This document shows, one piece after another, positions 37,465 through 46,084 of a DNA stretch of 59,480 bases. A program made the translations under genes and the position numbers. Origin of the DNA: an uncultured Verrucomicrobiales bacterium (GTDB lineage Bacteria > Verrucomicrobiota > Verrucomicrobiia > Verrucomicrobiales > Akkermansiaceae); contig CALDZJ010000057.1 in the NCBI GenBank assembly GCA_937944055.1, positions 1-59,480 on the forward strand, in the 5' to 3' direction. The first letter of the stretch is position 1. Every line of letters begins with the position of its first letter. Under the pieces are notes generated by a model. The model made no database searches and had not been told where the DNA came from. It worked only from the letters and a program-made list of their open reading frames with translations.

Positions 37465-39219
37465 CTAGTTGAGTTTAATCGGCTTTGCGAGAGGGATGAC
37501 TAGCTCGAAGGGGGCTGCGTAGTCGCCTGTTTCTTCATTTGGTGAAGCCATGTTGAGCTTGATGATTTGGCTGTCTGGAATCTCTTTCCCATCCCACTCG
37601 AAGGTGAGAACGTCTGAGGTTTTCAGACGTTTCAGGATTTCTAGCACCTCGATATTTTTATTCAGGTGATAGCCTTTAATTGAAATAGAGTCAGCCATCT
37701 CTTTCCCTTCTTGCATCGAAGAGCTCCCGTAGTTGGCGGTCGCGAAACTGGCATCAATCACGGCTTCCGTGCTGCCATCACCCTCGAGGCTGAAATTAGT
37801 GCGGAATTCAAGGTCTGAAATCCAAACATTTTCGCTGATGAAGTGCTGAGAAATGTCATTCCAAATATCGATGGTGGATACGCGACCTCGCTCGGCTGCA
37901 GCGTAGGACTTGATGAGCTCAAGGCTTTCTTTTTCAGCCTTGAGAAGCTTCTCAATCTTGCGAGCGGGTTGCTCTAGGTTGATTTCTTCTTTCTCGAGAT
38001 CCGCTAAGAAGGCCTTGCCATCACCGACGGACTTCCCTTTGAAGCCGGCCCATGCCGCGAGTCCAGCCAGAAAGAGGCCCGAGGCCAGAATGAGTGCGGG
38101 CTTGCGGCGACTAATATCGCGCTGGGCTTGCACCACGTCTGGCACGAGGTCGATCCCGACCACGGATTTCTCCGCGGCACGGAGACCTAGTCCAACAATC
38201 TCGCCCAGCATGTGAGCCTCGCCTCCGAGAGTATCGACATCCACCCCTTTTCCAACGGAGATCCGCTGAAGAGGATTGAAGGTCTCGACTGGTAGGCTGA
38301 GCTTTTCCTCGAGGAATTCCCGGAGATAGGGAAGATTTGCGGAGCCCCCGGCGAGGAGCACCTTAGTAGGGGCACTTCCACCTTGCTGGCTGCGGAAAAG
38401 AGTATTGGTCCGCTGGATTTCTGCGGTGAGACGAGTCAGAGCATTACGAATCACGGTGCCCAGAGCGGCGGTGGCTTCATCAAGTTGACCGGCATGCCCA
38501 CCACCGAGGGTGACGAGACCAGTCGTTAGTTTACTATTCTCGGCTTCGGCGAAAGAGACATTATAGTCCTTCGCGATCGCACTCGTGAGGTTGGCTCCCC
38601 CGATCGAGACTGAACGAGTGAAAAATTTCCCTCCCTCGGCGTAGATGAGATTAGAAGTCTTCGCTCCGATATCTAGGAGGAGGATGCTTTCCTCCAGCCC
38701 CTGGTAGTTATAGCGGAAGGCATTATAGAGAGCGATGGGGGCACAATCAACGAGGCGCGTGCCTAGACCAGTTTCTGCAACCACTGAGTTCAGATCATTG
38801 AGAGAGTCTGACTTGATCGCAACAATGACCACTTCTGTCTCGATGCCTCCCGTCTCGAGCTTTTCCCAGTCCCAGACGACCTCATCGATCGGGAAAGGAA
38901 CATTTTGCTGAGCCTCGAACTTGACGAGCTCATCCATATTCTCTTCCTCCAGGGGGGGGAGCTTAACGAAGCGGACAAAAACCGACTGACCAGAGAGGGC
39001 ATAAGCAGCTTTTTGATTGCCGACCTTGAGCCCTTTTGCGAGCTCTTTGATGGCAAGTTGAACCTGTGGGATGCGGGCAGCCTCCGTTGCTGGATCGGCA
39101 AGGATGCTTGTCGCTCCGTAAGACTTTAAAACCAAGCCTTTCTTGGTCTGGGCAAAAAGGCCCATGGAAATCCGTTGGGATCCGATATTGAGTGCGATAA
39201 TCGACTGTTGATCAGCCAT
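37465..39219 (-). CDS. pilM: PilM-like actin-fold ATPase fused to a membrane PilN-like part (Amuc_1101-like)
   Basis: 584 residues. Residues 1-350 form the PilM/FtsA-type actin fold: IALNIGSQRISMGL (phosphate 1), ILLLDIGAKTSNLIYAEGGKFFTRSVSIGGANLT (phosphate 2) and VLLAGGSANLPYLREFLEE (adenosine motif). A membrane segment near residue 375-395 (ALILASGLFLAGLAAWAGF) is followed by a coiled coil and a small periplasmic domain (VWISDLEFRTNFSLEG ... SISIKGYHLNKN), which resembles PilN. One chain thus joins the cytoplasmic ring protein and its membrane partner, as in Akkermansia Amuc_1101. It lies second in the operon. Confidence 0.88.
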   Translation of the reverse strand: MADQQSIIALNIGSQRISMGLFAQTKKGLVLKSYGATSILADPATEAARIPQVQLAIKELAKGLKVGNQKAAYALSGQSVFVRFVKLPPLEEENMDELVKFEAQQNVPFPIDEVVWDWEKLETGGIETEVVIVAIKSDSLNDLNSVVAETGLGTRLVDCAPIALYNAFRYNYQGLEESILLLDIGAKTSNLIYAEGGKFFTRSVSIGGANLTSAIAKDYNVSFAEAENSKLTTGLVTLGGGHAGQLDEATAALGTVIRNALTRLTAEIQRTNTLFRSQQGGSAPTKVLLAGGSANLPYLREFLEEKLSLPVETFNPLQRISVGKGVDVDTLGGEAHMLGEIVGLGLRAAEKSVVGIDLVPDVVQAQRDISRRKPALILASGLFLAGLAAWAGFKGKSVGDGKAFLADLEKEEINLEQPARKIEKLLKAEKESLELIKSYAAAERGRVSTIDIWNDISQHFISENVWISDLEFRTNFSLEGDGSTEAVIDASFATANYGSSSMQEGKEMADSISIKGYHLNKNIEVLEILKRLKTSDVLTFEWDGKEIPDSQIIKLNMASPNEETGDYAAPFELVIPLAKPIKLN

Positions 39220-39224
39220 GATAG

Positions 39225-39236
39225 TATATGTGTGTG
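39225..39236 (-). promoter_or_regulatory. CA-repeat motif before the PilM-like gene
   Basis: Read on the minus strand this is CCACACACATATA, followed by CTATC and the ATG; a second CACACAC lies 5 bases further upstream (39241-39247). It resembles the CACACACACCTATC tract before the Amuc_1100-like gene. Confidence 0.35.
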
Positions 39237-39272
39237 GCTCGTGTGTGAGGTGGATCTAACTGAGAAAGAAAT

Positions 39273-39908
39273 CTAGCGATTGTTCTTCGGCTTCACTTCG
39301 GCATATCGATCATACCAAAGAGGGGCGAAAGGAGTCTGGGTTTTGTCAAGAAGGGGGAATTTTTGAGTCACTTCGACTCCCTTGAGCGAATCACGCCACC
39401 AGCCTTTTTTGGCCCCATGGTTGAAGAAGCCCACCATGGCACCATTCCACTCGATCTCTCCACCAATGGCCTCTAGGTCACTCTTGCTAGCGCGGTCCTT
39501 ACCAGTGATGCGCTTCAGCGTATTCGGTGAAAGATAGATCGAAACATACTGTTCCTCATCGGTTGGGAAGTTCACGTAAGTGACAGTCTTCTTAATCCAG
39601 TATTTTTTCCGATCCTGCCCTTTTACGACCACGTTCCAATTGACCTTGATCTCGTCTAGATATTTATCCTTAGGCTCATCCTTTAACTTCTGAACCTGTA
39701 GCTTCACCTCCACTTCTAGCCAATCCTTCGGTTTGAAATTCTTACCATTTCCATCGTTAATGTTTGGTGACTGGAGATCATCGAACTCCGGATCGCCCAC
39801 ATCGAAGACCGCTTCCTTAGAGAGAGTGAGCTGCCCAAAAACGACGGGGGAGAAAGCCACCGAACACGCGAGAGGCAGGAAAGATCTGCAGATTCTAGAA
39901 ATACTCAT
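39273..39908 (-). CDS. Amuc_1102-like secreted protein, first gene of the pilus-like operon
   Basis: 211 residues from the ATG at 39908, giving a signal peptide (MSISRICRSFLPLACSVAFSPVVFG); the upstream ATG at 39932 would add eight residues. The mature part is beta-rich: LTLSKEAVFDVGDPEFDD, WLEVEVKLQVQK, DEIKVNWNVVVKG, TYVNFPTDEEQYVSIYLSP and GAMVGFFNHGAKKGWW. Size, position and fold type match Akkermansia Amuc_1102, a beta-sandwich protein of the same locus. Its role in the machine is unknown. It lies 53 bases before the PilM-like gene and is divergent from aroD. Confidence 0.82.
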   Translation of the reverse strand: MSISRICRSFLPLACSVAFSPVVFGQLTLSKEAVFDVGDPEFDDLQSPNINDGNGKNFKPKDWLEVEVKLQVQKLKDEPKDKYLDEIKVNWNVVVKGQDRKKYWIKKTVTYVNFPTDEEQYVSIYLSPNTLKRITGKDRASKSDLEAIGGEIEWNGAMVGFFNHGAKKGWWRDSLKGVEVTQKFPLLDKTQTPFAPLWYDRYAEVKPKNNR

Positions 39909-39973
39909 AAATTCGTGAAAGTTCTCAGACAACCTAGGAAATCCGAATAGGGCACGGCTAGCAAAAAACGGGG

Positions 39974-39997
39974 AATCGCTTGCTTTTTTTAGCGATT
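39974..39997. promoter_or_regulatory. Inverted repeat in the pilus operon / aroD divergent region
   Basis: AATCGCT (39974-39980) and AGCGATT (39991-39997) are perfect arms around a T-rich ten-base spacer. It lies between two divergent starts, about 66 bases from the pilus operon start and 68 bases from the aroD start, a position suited to a regulator site. No sigma-70 promoter is convincing on either side. Confidence 0.35.
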
Positions 39998-40065
39998 GAC
40001 AGGGTCAAACGATTATGAGCGAAGCCTTTTGACAAATTCCCTCGATCAAGCCCAAGCTGCCACCC

Positions 40066-40761
40066 ATGAGGCCACGCTCCCAGATCACCCGTGCCATTGA
40101 GCGAAATTCTCCGCTCGTTGTCGGAGCCGCCTCAGAGCTGACAACGCTCTCCAAGCTCCCAAGTGACCACTGCGACATCGTAGAACTCAGGCTCGATTCA
40201 TTATGCGGCCAAGCCAAGGAGCCCCAAATTGCACAGGTGATCGATTTTGCACAATCCTCTCCCCTTCCACTCCTCATCACCGCTCGCGGACCCGACGAAG
40301 GTGGGCAATCTCAGTGGTCGGTCGCCGATCGCGCCGCCGCGTATCGCAGCCTCCTACCCTATGCCTCGCTCATCGATATTGAGTTACGGGACTTCCCTAC
40401 CCTCTCAGACATCATCGAGGAGGCTCGGCAAGCTGAGGTTTTAGTCATTGGCTCCTTTCATCATTTTGAAAAAACCCCATCGCTCGATTTCCTCGTCGCC
40501 AAAAAGCTGCCCCACCTCGTCGATGTTCATAAATTTGCACTCATGGCAAATTCCCTCGCAGACATCAAAACCCACTGCTCCTTGATCGACTCATTCTCAG
40601 ATCAAAAACTCTCGATTATGGGCATGGGACCACTGGGAGCCGCCGCGCGTCCTCTGATGGCGCAAGCCGGATCACTTCTGAATTATGGCTTCCTCGGCGA
40701 TACCCCCACCGCCCCGAACCAATGGCCCGCCAAACTCCTCAAGGCCGCCATCTCGGTCTAA
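40066..40761 (+). CDS. aroD: Type I 3-dehydroquinate dehydratase
   Basis: A 231-residue shikimate-pathway enzyme converting 3-dehydroquinate to 3-dehydroshikimate through a Schiff base. The barrel motifs are ELRLD (residues about 40-44), the catalytic His132 in SFHHFEKTP, the Schiff-base Lys156 in VDVHKFALMA and the closing GPLGAAARP. Length is normal for type I enzymes. It is divergent from the pilus operon and its stop overlaps the end of the convergent dinG gene by four bases. Confidence 0.93.
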   Translation: MRPRSQITRAIERNSPLVVGAASELTTLSKLPSDHCDIVELRLDSLCGQAKEPQIAQVIDFAQSSPLPLLITARGPDEGGQSQWSVADRAAAYRSLLPYASLIDIELRDFPTLSDIIEEARQAEVLVIGSFHHFEKTPSLDFLVAKKLPHLVDVHKFALMANSLADIKTHCSLIDSFSDQKLSIMGMGPLGAAARPLMAQAGSLLNYGFLGDTPTAPNQWPAKLLKAAISV

Positions 40762-42743
40762 GGGACGATCTTCACCGGGGCCGGAGGCAAAGCCGCCAAA
40801 AACGTCTTCCCGTAGCGCTTGGTCACCACGCGATTATCCAAAATCACCACCATCCCCTCGTCCTTTTTGGTTCGGATTAAGCGCCCCACGCCCTGCCTGA
40901 GCTTGATCACGGCCTCGGGCACCGAATACTGCATAAAGGGGTTTCCTCCTTCCGCCTCGATCTCTTCCAACCGCGCAGCGGTAAGAGGATGATCTGGCAC
41001 CGCAAAGGGGATCCGCGTAATAATCACATTACTGAGAGCCTCCCCCGGCACATCCACCCCCGCCCAAAAACTCTCGGTCCCGAAAAGGACACTATTCACA
41101 TCTTGGCGGAATTCTTCCACCATCTTTTGCCGAGGCATCCCCATCCCCTGCGCCAGCAAGCGCCAGCCATGCTCGTGGAAAAAATCCTCCATCGTCTCTG
41201 CCACGGATCTTAGAAGTCGATGGCTCGTAAACAGGACAAAAGCCTTCCCCTCCGTCTTAATGAGGACCCGTTCGATCCAGTGAATGAGCATCTTCTCATA
41301 ATCATCATCTCGGGGATCAGGCATCGACTTCATAACATAGATCGACATCTGTTTTTGATAGTCAAAAGGACTACCGATTTTCACCGCTGGCACATGTTGC
41401 GCGCCCACTCTTTCTCTAAAATAAGTCAACTGATCATCGCCCGTCCCCAGAGTCGCACTCGTCGTAATGCAGGTCTTATCCGGCCCGAATAAAATCGGCC
41501 GCAGGCGGTCTGCCACCTTAATTGGAGCCGCCATCAGCACGAACTGGGTCCCCTCATACCCTGACTTCTCAACCCAATAGACACTCCCCCCATCCTCCTG
41601 ATCCAGAAACATCTTTAGCCCCCCGTGCATCTCGCGCAGCCGCCGCGCCCCCTCCATCAGCTCGCTCTTGCGCGTATCATCCTCCGTCTCCTCAGCCACC
41701 TCCTCGATCGCAGTCCAACACTCCCGTAAAGGCCCCGCCAGAGTATTCTCTACCAAGTCCGGATTCCGCACGCGGCACTCCCGTCCCCACTCGCCAAATT
41801 GAACCACCTCCCCAATGTTCCCAAAAAATTCATCAGCCTCCTCCAGCACCTTCTGAGCGCAAGCCATCGCCTCCTCCGCCTTTGCATACTTTAAAAGCCC
41901 TTTCCCCGTCTTAGGATGATACAGTCTTTGTAAATCAAAGCGTAACCCCGCCTGACTCAGACGCAGCCCTAGTGACTTTGCCGCCACCGCCTCCAAGGTA
42001 TGAGCCTCATCAAAAATCACAAAATCATTCGGCACCAGAAAGCCACTCGGCTCGTTCTCGTTCACCTCCTCATCCGGATTTAAAAGCGAGAAAAACAGAC
42101 TGTGATTCACCACCAAAACCCGCGCGCTCTGCGCCAATTTTCGCGCCTCTTGGAAAAAGCAATTTCCCCGGGGCCCACAAGTCCGCTGCGTGCAGATGTG
42201 CGATTCACTACACACCTGTAACCACACCTTGAGTGAGGGCTCAAAGTCCAAGTCACTCTTCGTCCCATCCCGTGTCCCCTCCGCCCATTTCCAAATTTCC
42301 ATTAGCTCCTCCTGCTCACTTGAAGTGAAAAGATCACCCCCATGATCCATCGCCCTCCGCAGCCTCAAAGGACATAAATAATTCCCCCGCCCTTTTAACA
42401 AAGCCGCCTCGAATGGCTCCGCCAACAACTTCCGCACAATCGGCAAATCCTTCCCGATCAACTGCTCTTGCAAGTTAATCGTATGCGTTGAAATCACCGC
42501 CTTCTTCCCCTCTCGCAGCGCATACTCCACCGCCGGAATCAGATAGGCCAAAGACTTCCCCACCCCCGTTCCCGCCTCCACCACTAGCGAGCGCTCACCC
42601 TCTAAAGCATCAGCCACCTCACCTGCCATCTGCTGCTGCTCCGCCCGGTATTCAAAGTCAGGTGACTTTGAAAGCATCCCCGTTTCCGAAAACACCATCC
42701 GCATCTCATCCCCAAAAGAACTACCACCACCGAGCGAAATCAC
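40758..42743 (-). CDS. dinG: DinG-like ATP-dependent DNA helicase (XPD family)
   Basis: A 661-residue superfamily 2 helicase with a 5'-3' direction typical of XPD/DinG. Walker A is EAGTGVGKS with Lys63, followed by VISTHTINLQEQL (Ia). A four-Cys iron-sulfur cluster is marked by CSESHICTQRTCGPRGNC with Cys spacing as in DinG. VIFDEAH is motif II. The C-terminal half has VLFTSHRLLR, SFWAGVDVPGEALSNVIITRIPF (motif V) and RQGVGRLIRTKKDEG (motif VI). The start is GTG at 42743; an ATG 14 codons in is also possible. It probably removes R-loops or G-quadruplexes in repair. Single gene. Confidence 0.93.
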   Translation of the reverse strand: MISLGGGSSFGDEMRMVFSETGMLSKSPDFEYRAEQQQMAGEVADALEGERSLVVEAGTGVGKSLAYLIPAVEYALREGKKAVISTHTINLQEQLIGKDLPIVRKLLAEPFEAALLKGRGNYLCPLRLRRAMDHGGDLFTSSEQEELMEIWKWAEGTRDGTKSDLDFEPSLKVWLQVCSESHICTQRTCGPRGNCFFQEARKLAQSARVLVVNHSLFFSLLNPDEEVNENEPSGFLVPNDFVIFDEAHTLEAVAAKSLGLRLSQAGLRFDLQRLYHPKTGKGLLKYAKAEEAMACAQKVLEEADEFFGNIGEVVQFGEWGRECRVRNPDLVENTLAGPLRECWTAIEEVAEETEDDTRKSELMEGARRLREMHGGLKMFLDQEDGGSVYWVEKSGYEGTQFVLMAAPIKVADRLRPILFGPDKTCITTSATLGTGDDQLTYFRERVGAQHVPAVKIGSPFDYQKQMSIYVMKSMPDPRDDDYEKMLIHWIERVLIKTEGKAFVLFTSHRLLRSVAETMEDFFHEHGWRLLAQGMGMPRQKMVEEFRQDVNSVLFGTESFWAGVDVPGEALSNVIITRIPFAVPDHPLTAARLEEIEAEGGNPFMQYSVPEAVIKLRQGVGRLIRTKKDEGMVVILDNRVVTKRYGKTFLAALPPAPVKIVP

Positions 42744-42964
42744 AGCCGCTTTTAGCCCCTTCCTAATCGAAAGCCCACCCTTAATCGAAATTCTCCCCCA
42801 GCACCTAAATCATCATCTCCTAATCCCCCCATCACTCGATTTTTCAGGGACTCTTAAAAAGAACCCTCCGCTAAAAAAGTTCCCCGCTCAGATCCACCCC
42901 CTCACATGAAAAACTCCACATTACACAAAAGCACACCCCTCCTCCGCTTCAGAATTGCAACACT

Positions 42965-43966
42965 ATGAAATACTTAGCTCCACTCCTCATACTCGCCATC
43001 GGTATCTCGATCGGATGGCTCGGCAAACCAGCGCAAAAAAACTCGGAATCCCAATCCTCACAGGCGGAAGCCTCCGAGGCCGACCGCGTAAAACCATCCA
43101 CTCGCAAGATCACAAAACCCGATACCCCAGTCGCCGCAAAGGAAGAAGCCTCCGCCTCTCCCTCCTCGCGGAGCAACCGACCAGCCGGACTCACAATCCC
43201 AGAAGACGCCGACTCTCCTCTTAACGCCTACCTCCCCCAGATCGAGGACATGATGAAACGAAGGCAAATGAGCAATGCTAAGCTTCGTATTAAAAAACTC
43301 TCCGCTCAACTCAAGCTCACCCCTGAGCAAGAAAAAGCCCTCCAAAAAGCCGCCGCCGATTTCAAAATCGACTTCTCAAGCATGACCACAGGGAACTTCA
43401 ACCCATCCCAACTCAGCGGAGCAGACGCCTTTGAAAGCACCCTAGATGACATCCTCAGCGAGGAACAAAAAGACGATTATGAGGACCTAAAAAAACGTGA
43501 GTTGGCGAACCGCATCGAAAGCCGTGCCCTCCAAGAACTCGCCCAGATCAGTGAGCTTGACCTCAGCCAAGAACAGAAAGACCTCGCCTATGAGCTCTTC
43601 TATCAACAATCAGAAAAATTACTCAACAGTGGAAACCCCACCGATAACTTCGCGCTCTCGCTCAGCGGTCAAGGAATCAACCAAGCAGATATTGTCGGGA
43701 TCGAGATGACCCCAGAAGGCCTCCCCCTCAGTCCCGATGGCCCAAACAGCACTCAAGCGGGCAGACAACAGATCCTCGAGCAGTTCCAAGCAGACCAAGA
43801 AAGAAGGCGGAACGAAAAAGTCGACCTCCTGCGCCCCATCCTAAATGAAAGCCAGATCGAACAATACCGCGAAAGCTTAGCCGCGCAGCAGCCTCCCATC
43901 ATGGACTTCTCAGATGCCATGTTCATAGACGGACAAGAACCCAGCACGAATCCCGCCGGAGAATAA
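42965..43966 (+). CDS. Membrane-anchored periplasmic coiled-coil protein with LTxxQ/Spy-like motifs
   Basis: 333 residues. The N-terminus is a single membrane anchor or uncleaved signal (MKYLAPLLILAIGISIGWLG), followed by a disordered Ser/Ala-rich linker. Three helical repeats carry motifs like the LTxxQ of Spy/CpxP: LKLTPEQEKALQ (about 118), LSEEQKDDYEDL (about 165) and LSQEQKDLAYELF (about 198), and the end is a charged helix (FQADQERRRNEKVDLLRPILNESQIEQYRESL). Spy-like proteins are periplasmic chaperones or stress sensors, but here similarity is limited to the motif. It precedes the M3 oligopeptidase by 42 bases. Confidence 0.72.
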   Translation: MKYLAPLLILAIGISIGWLGKPAQKNSESQSSQAEASEADRVKPSTRKITKPDTPVAAKEEASASPSSRSNRPAGLTIPEDADSPLNAYLPQIEDMMKRRQMSNAKLRIKKLSAQLKLTPEQEKALQKAAADFKIDFSSMTTGNFNPSQLSGADAFESTLDDILSEEQKDDYEDLKKRELANRIESRALQELAQISELDLSQEQKDLAYELFYQQSEKLLNSGNPTDNFALSLSGQGINQADIVGIEMTPEGLPLSPDGPNSTQAGRQQILEQFQADQERRRNEKVDLLRPILNESQIEQYRESLAAQQPPIMDFSDAMFIDGQEPSTNPAGE

Positions 43967-43984
43967 GGCAAGATTGCATTTCTC

Positions 43985-44014
43985 GCTCCATGGGCTAATT
44001 AATCGCCCATGAGC
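43985..44014 (+). promoter_or_regulatory. Hairpin holding the start codon of the M3 peptidase gene
   Basis: CATGGGC (43989-43995) pairs with GCCCATG (44005-44011) around a nine-base loop, and GCTC/AGC extends the stem outward with one bulged C. The ATG at 44009-44011 is in the right arm. If formed, it would hide the start codon; as DNA it could be an operator. Confidence 0.45.
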
Positions 44015-46057
44015 GACTCGCATCCCTTTCTCTCCTCCGATTTCCAAATCAAATGGTCCACCCTCACCCCAGACCACATCGCTGCTGACATCCGCAAAGC
44101 GATCGAAACCGGCAAGGCCAACATCGCCCAGATCAAGTCCATCACTCCAGACGCCGCCACCTTTGAAAACACCTTCGGAGCCCTCGAAAACGCCACCGAG
44201 GACCTAGACCGCTCATGGGGCCGTGTCAACCATCTCGACTCCGTCGCTAACTCAGACGCCCTGCGTGAAGCTCTCAATGAAATGCTTCCCCTCGTCTCCG
44301 AGTTCTCCTCCTCCATCTCGCTCGATGGAGAGCTCTGGACCGTCCTCAAATCCTTCGCCGAATCAGACACCGTCCCCCAACTCAGCCCCATTCAGCAACG
44401 CTTCATCTCAGAAACCTGCGCTGACTTCAAAGGAGCCGGAGCTGACCTCGCTCCCGATGCTAAAAAACGCATGTTCGAGATCAACAGCGAGCTTGCCCAA
44501 GAAACCCAAAAATACGGCGAAAATGTCCTAGACTCCACCAACGCCTGGGAGCTTTACCTCAGCGATGAGTCCCTCCTCGCCGGACTGCCAGCCTCTGCCA
44601 AAGCCTCCGCCGCAGAAGACGCCGCCTCAAAAGGCAAAGATGGCCAGTGGCGCTTCACCCAGCAACACCCCTCGATGTATCCCATCATGCAATACGCCGA
44701 GAGTGACTCCCTGCGGAAAGAAGTCTGGGAAGGAAGCTGCACCATCGGATACGGAGGAAAGCACGACAACTCAGAACACATCGCCACCATCATTAAGCTT
44801 CGTCAGGAAAAAGCCGCCCTCCTTGGCTTCGATAACTTCGCTGACCAAGTCCTCGAACGTCGCATGGCCAAAAGCGGAAAAGGCGCGCTCGATTTCACCA
44901 CCAATCTCCACGCCAAAATCCACGATCGCTTCCAAGAAGAAACCCGCGAGCTCCAAGACTACAAAGCCCAAAAAACCGGCACCCCATCCGGCCCGCTGGA
45001 ACCATGGGAAATCGCCTACTGGACCGAGAAACAGCGTAAGGAGCTCTACGCCTTCGATGATGAAGCACTCCGCCCCTACTTCCCCGTCGGCCAAGTGATG
45101 GATGGCCTTTTCTCCCTCACCTCAAAGCTCTTCGGCATTCAGATCTCCCCCTCAGAATCTGAAACATGGCACCCTGAAGTCACCTTCTACCAGATTAGCG
45201 ATCACGCCTCCGGCGAGCACCTCGGCTCCTTCTACGCCGACTGGCACCCGCGCGAATCAAAACGCGGCGGCGCTTGGATGAACTACCTCGAAACAGGCCT
45301 CCCCCCACAAGGTGAAAAAACCCGCACTCCCCACCTCGGCCTCATCGTAGGTAACATGAGCAAGCCCACCGCCGATACCCCCGCCCTCCTCACCCATCGT
45401 GAAGTCGAGACCGTCTTCCATGAATTTGGCCACCTCCTTCACCACCTCCTCTCCAACGTCGAAATCAAATCCCTCGCCGGCGTCAATGTCCCCTGGGACT
45501 TTGTCGAGCTCCCCTCCCAGATCATGGAAAACTTCTGCTGGGATCGCGACTCGCTCGACCTCTTCGCCAAGCACCACGAAAGCGACGAAACGATCCCCGA
45601 TGAACTCTTCGAAAAAATGATCGCCGCGCGAAACTACATGTCCGCCTCCGGCTTCATGCGCCAACTTGCCCTCGGCAAACTCGACCTCGAAGTCCACCTC
45701 AACTTCGAGCAATACCAAGGCCGTGACCTCGATGAAGTCGACCGTGAAATCCTCGCCGACTACAAAGCGAAACTCGCCACCGATGGCCCCTCCATGATCC
45801 GCCGCTTTAACCACCTCTTCTCATCCCCCGTCGGCTACGCCGCCGGATACTACTCCTACAAGTGGGCTGAGGTCCTAGACGCTGACGCCTTCACCCGCTT
45901 CCGCAAAGAAGGCATCCTCAACCCCGAAACAGGCATGAGCTTCCGCCACGAGATCCTCGCCAAAGGCAACTCCCGCCCCGTCGACGAATCATACCGCCAA
46001 TTCATGGGCCGCAACCCTGATCAAACCGCCCTCCTAGAGCGCTCCGGATTATCATAA
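44009..46057 (+). CDS. M3-family oligopeptidase (oligopeptidase A-like)
   Basis: A 682-residue cytoplasmic zinc peptidase degrading short peptides such as cleaved signal peptides. It has the thimet motif VFHEFGHLLHHLL (HExxH) with a third ligand Glu downstream in FVELPSQIMENFCW, and the conserved MSASGFMRQLALGKLDLEVH and PVGYAAGYYSYKWAEVLDADAF segments of the M3A group. No signal peptide is seen. Length equals E. coli PrlC. The start codon lies in a strong hairpin and has no Shine-Dalgarno sequence. It may be co-transcribed with the upstream coiled-coil gene. Confidence 0.95.
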   Translation: MSDSHPFLSSDFQIKWSTLTPDHIAADIRKAIETGKANIAQIKSITPDAATFENTFGALENATEDLDRSWGRVNHLDSVANSDALREALNEMLPLVSEFSSSISLDGELWTVLKSFAESDTVPQLSPIQQRFISETCADFKGAGADLAPDAKKRMFEINSELAQETQKYGENVLDSTNAWELYLSDESLLAGLPASAKASAAEDAASKGKDGQWRFTQQHPSMYPIMQYAESDSLRKEVWEGSCTIGYGGKHDNSEHIATIIKLRQEKAALLGFDNFADQVLERRMAKSGKGALDFTTNLHAKIHDRFQEETRELQDYKAQKTGTPSGPLEPWEIAYWTEKQRKELYAFDDEALRPYFPVGQVMDGLFSLTSKLFGIQISPSESETWHPEVTFYQISDHASGEHLGSFYADWHPRESKRGGAWMNYLETGLPPQGEKTRTPHLGLIVGNMSKPTADTPALLTHREVETVFHEFGHLLHHLLSNVEIKSLAGVNVPWDFVELPSQIMENFCWDRDSLDLFAKHHESDETIPDELFEKMIAARNYMSASGFMRQLALGKLDLEVHLNFEQYQGRDLDEVDREILADYKAKLATDGPSMIRRFNHLFSSPVGYAAGYYSYKWAEVLDADAFTRFRKEGILNPETGMSFRHEILAKGNSRPVDESYRQFMGRNPDQTALLERSGLS

Positions 46058-46084
46058 GCTTAACTCAGCCAAGATCCGGCGGCC

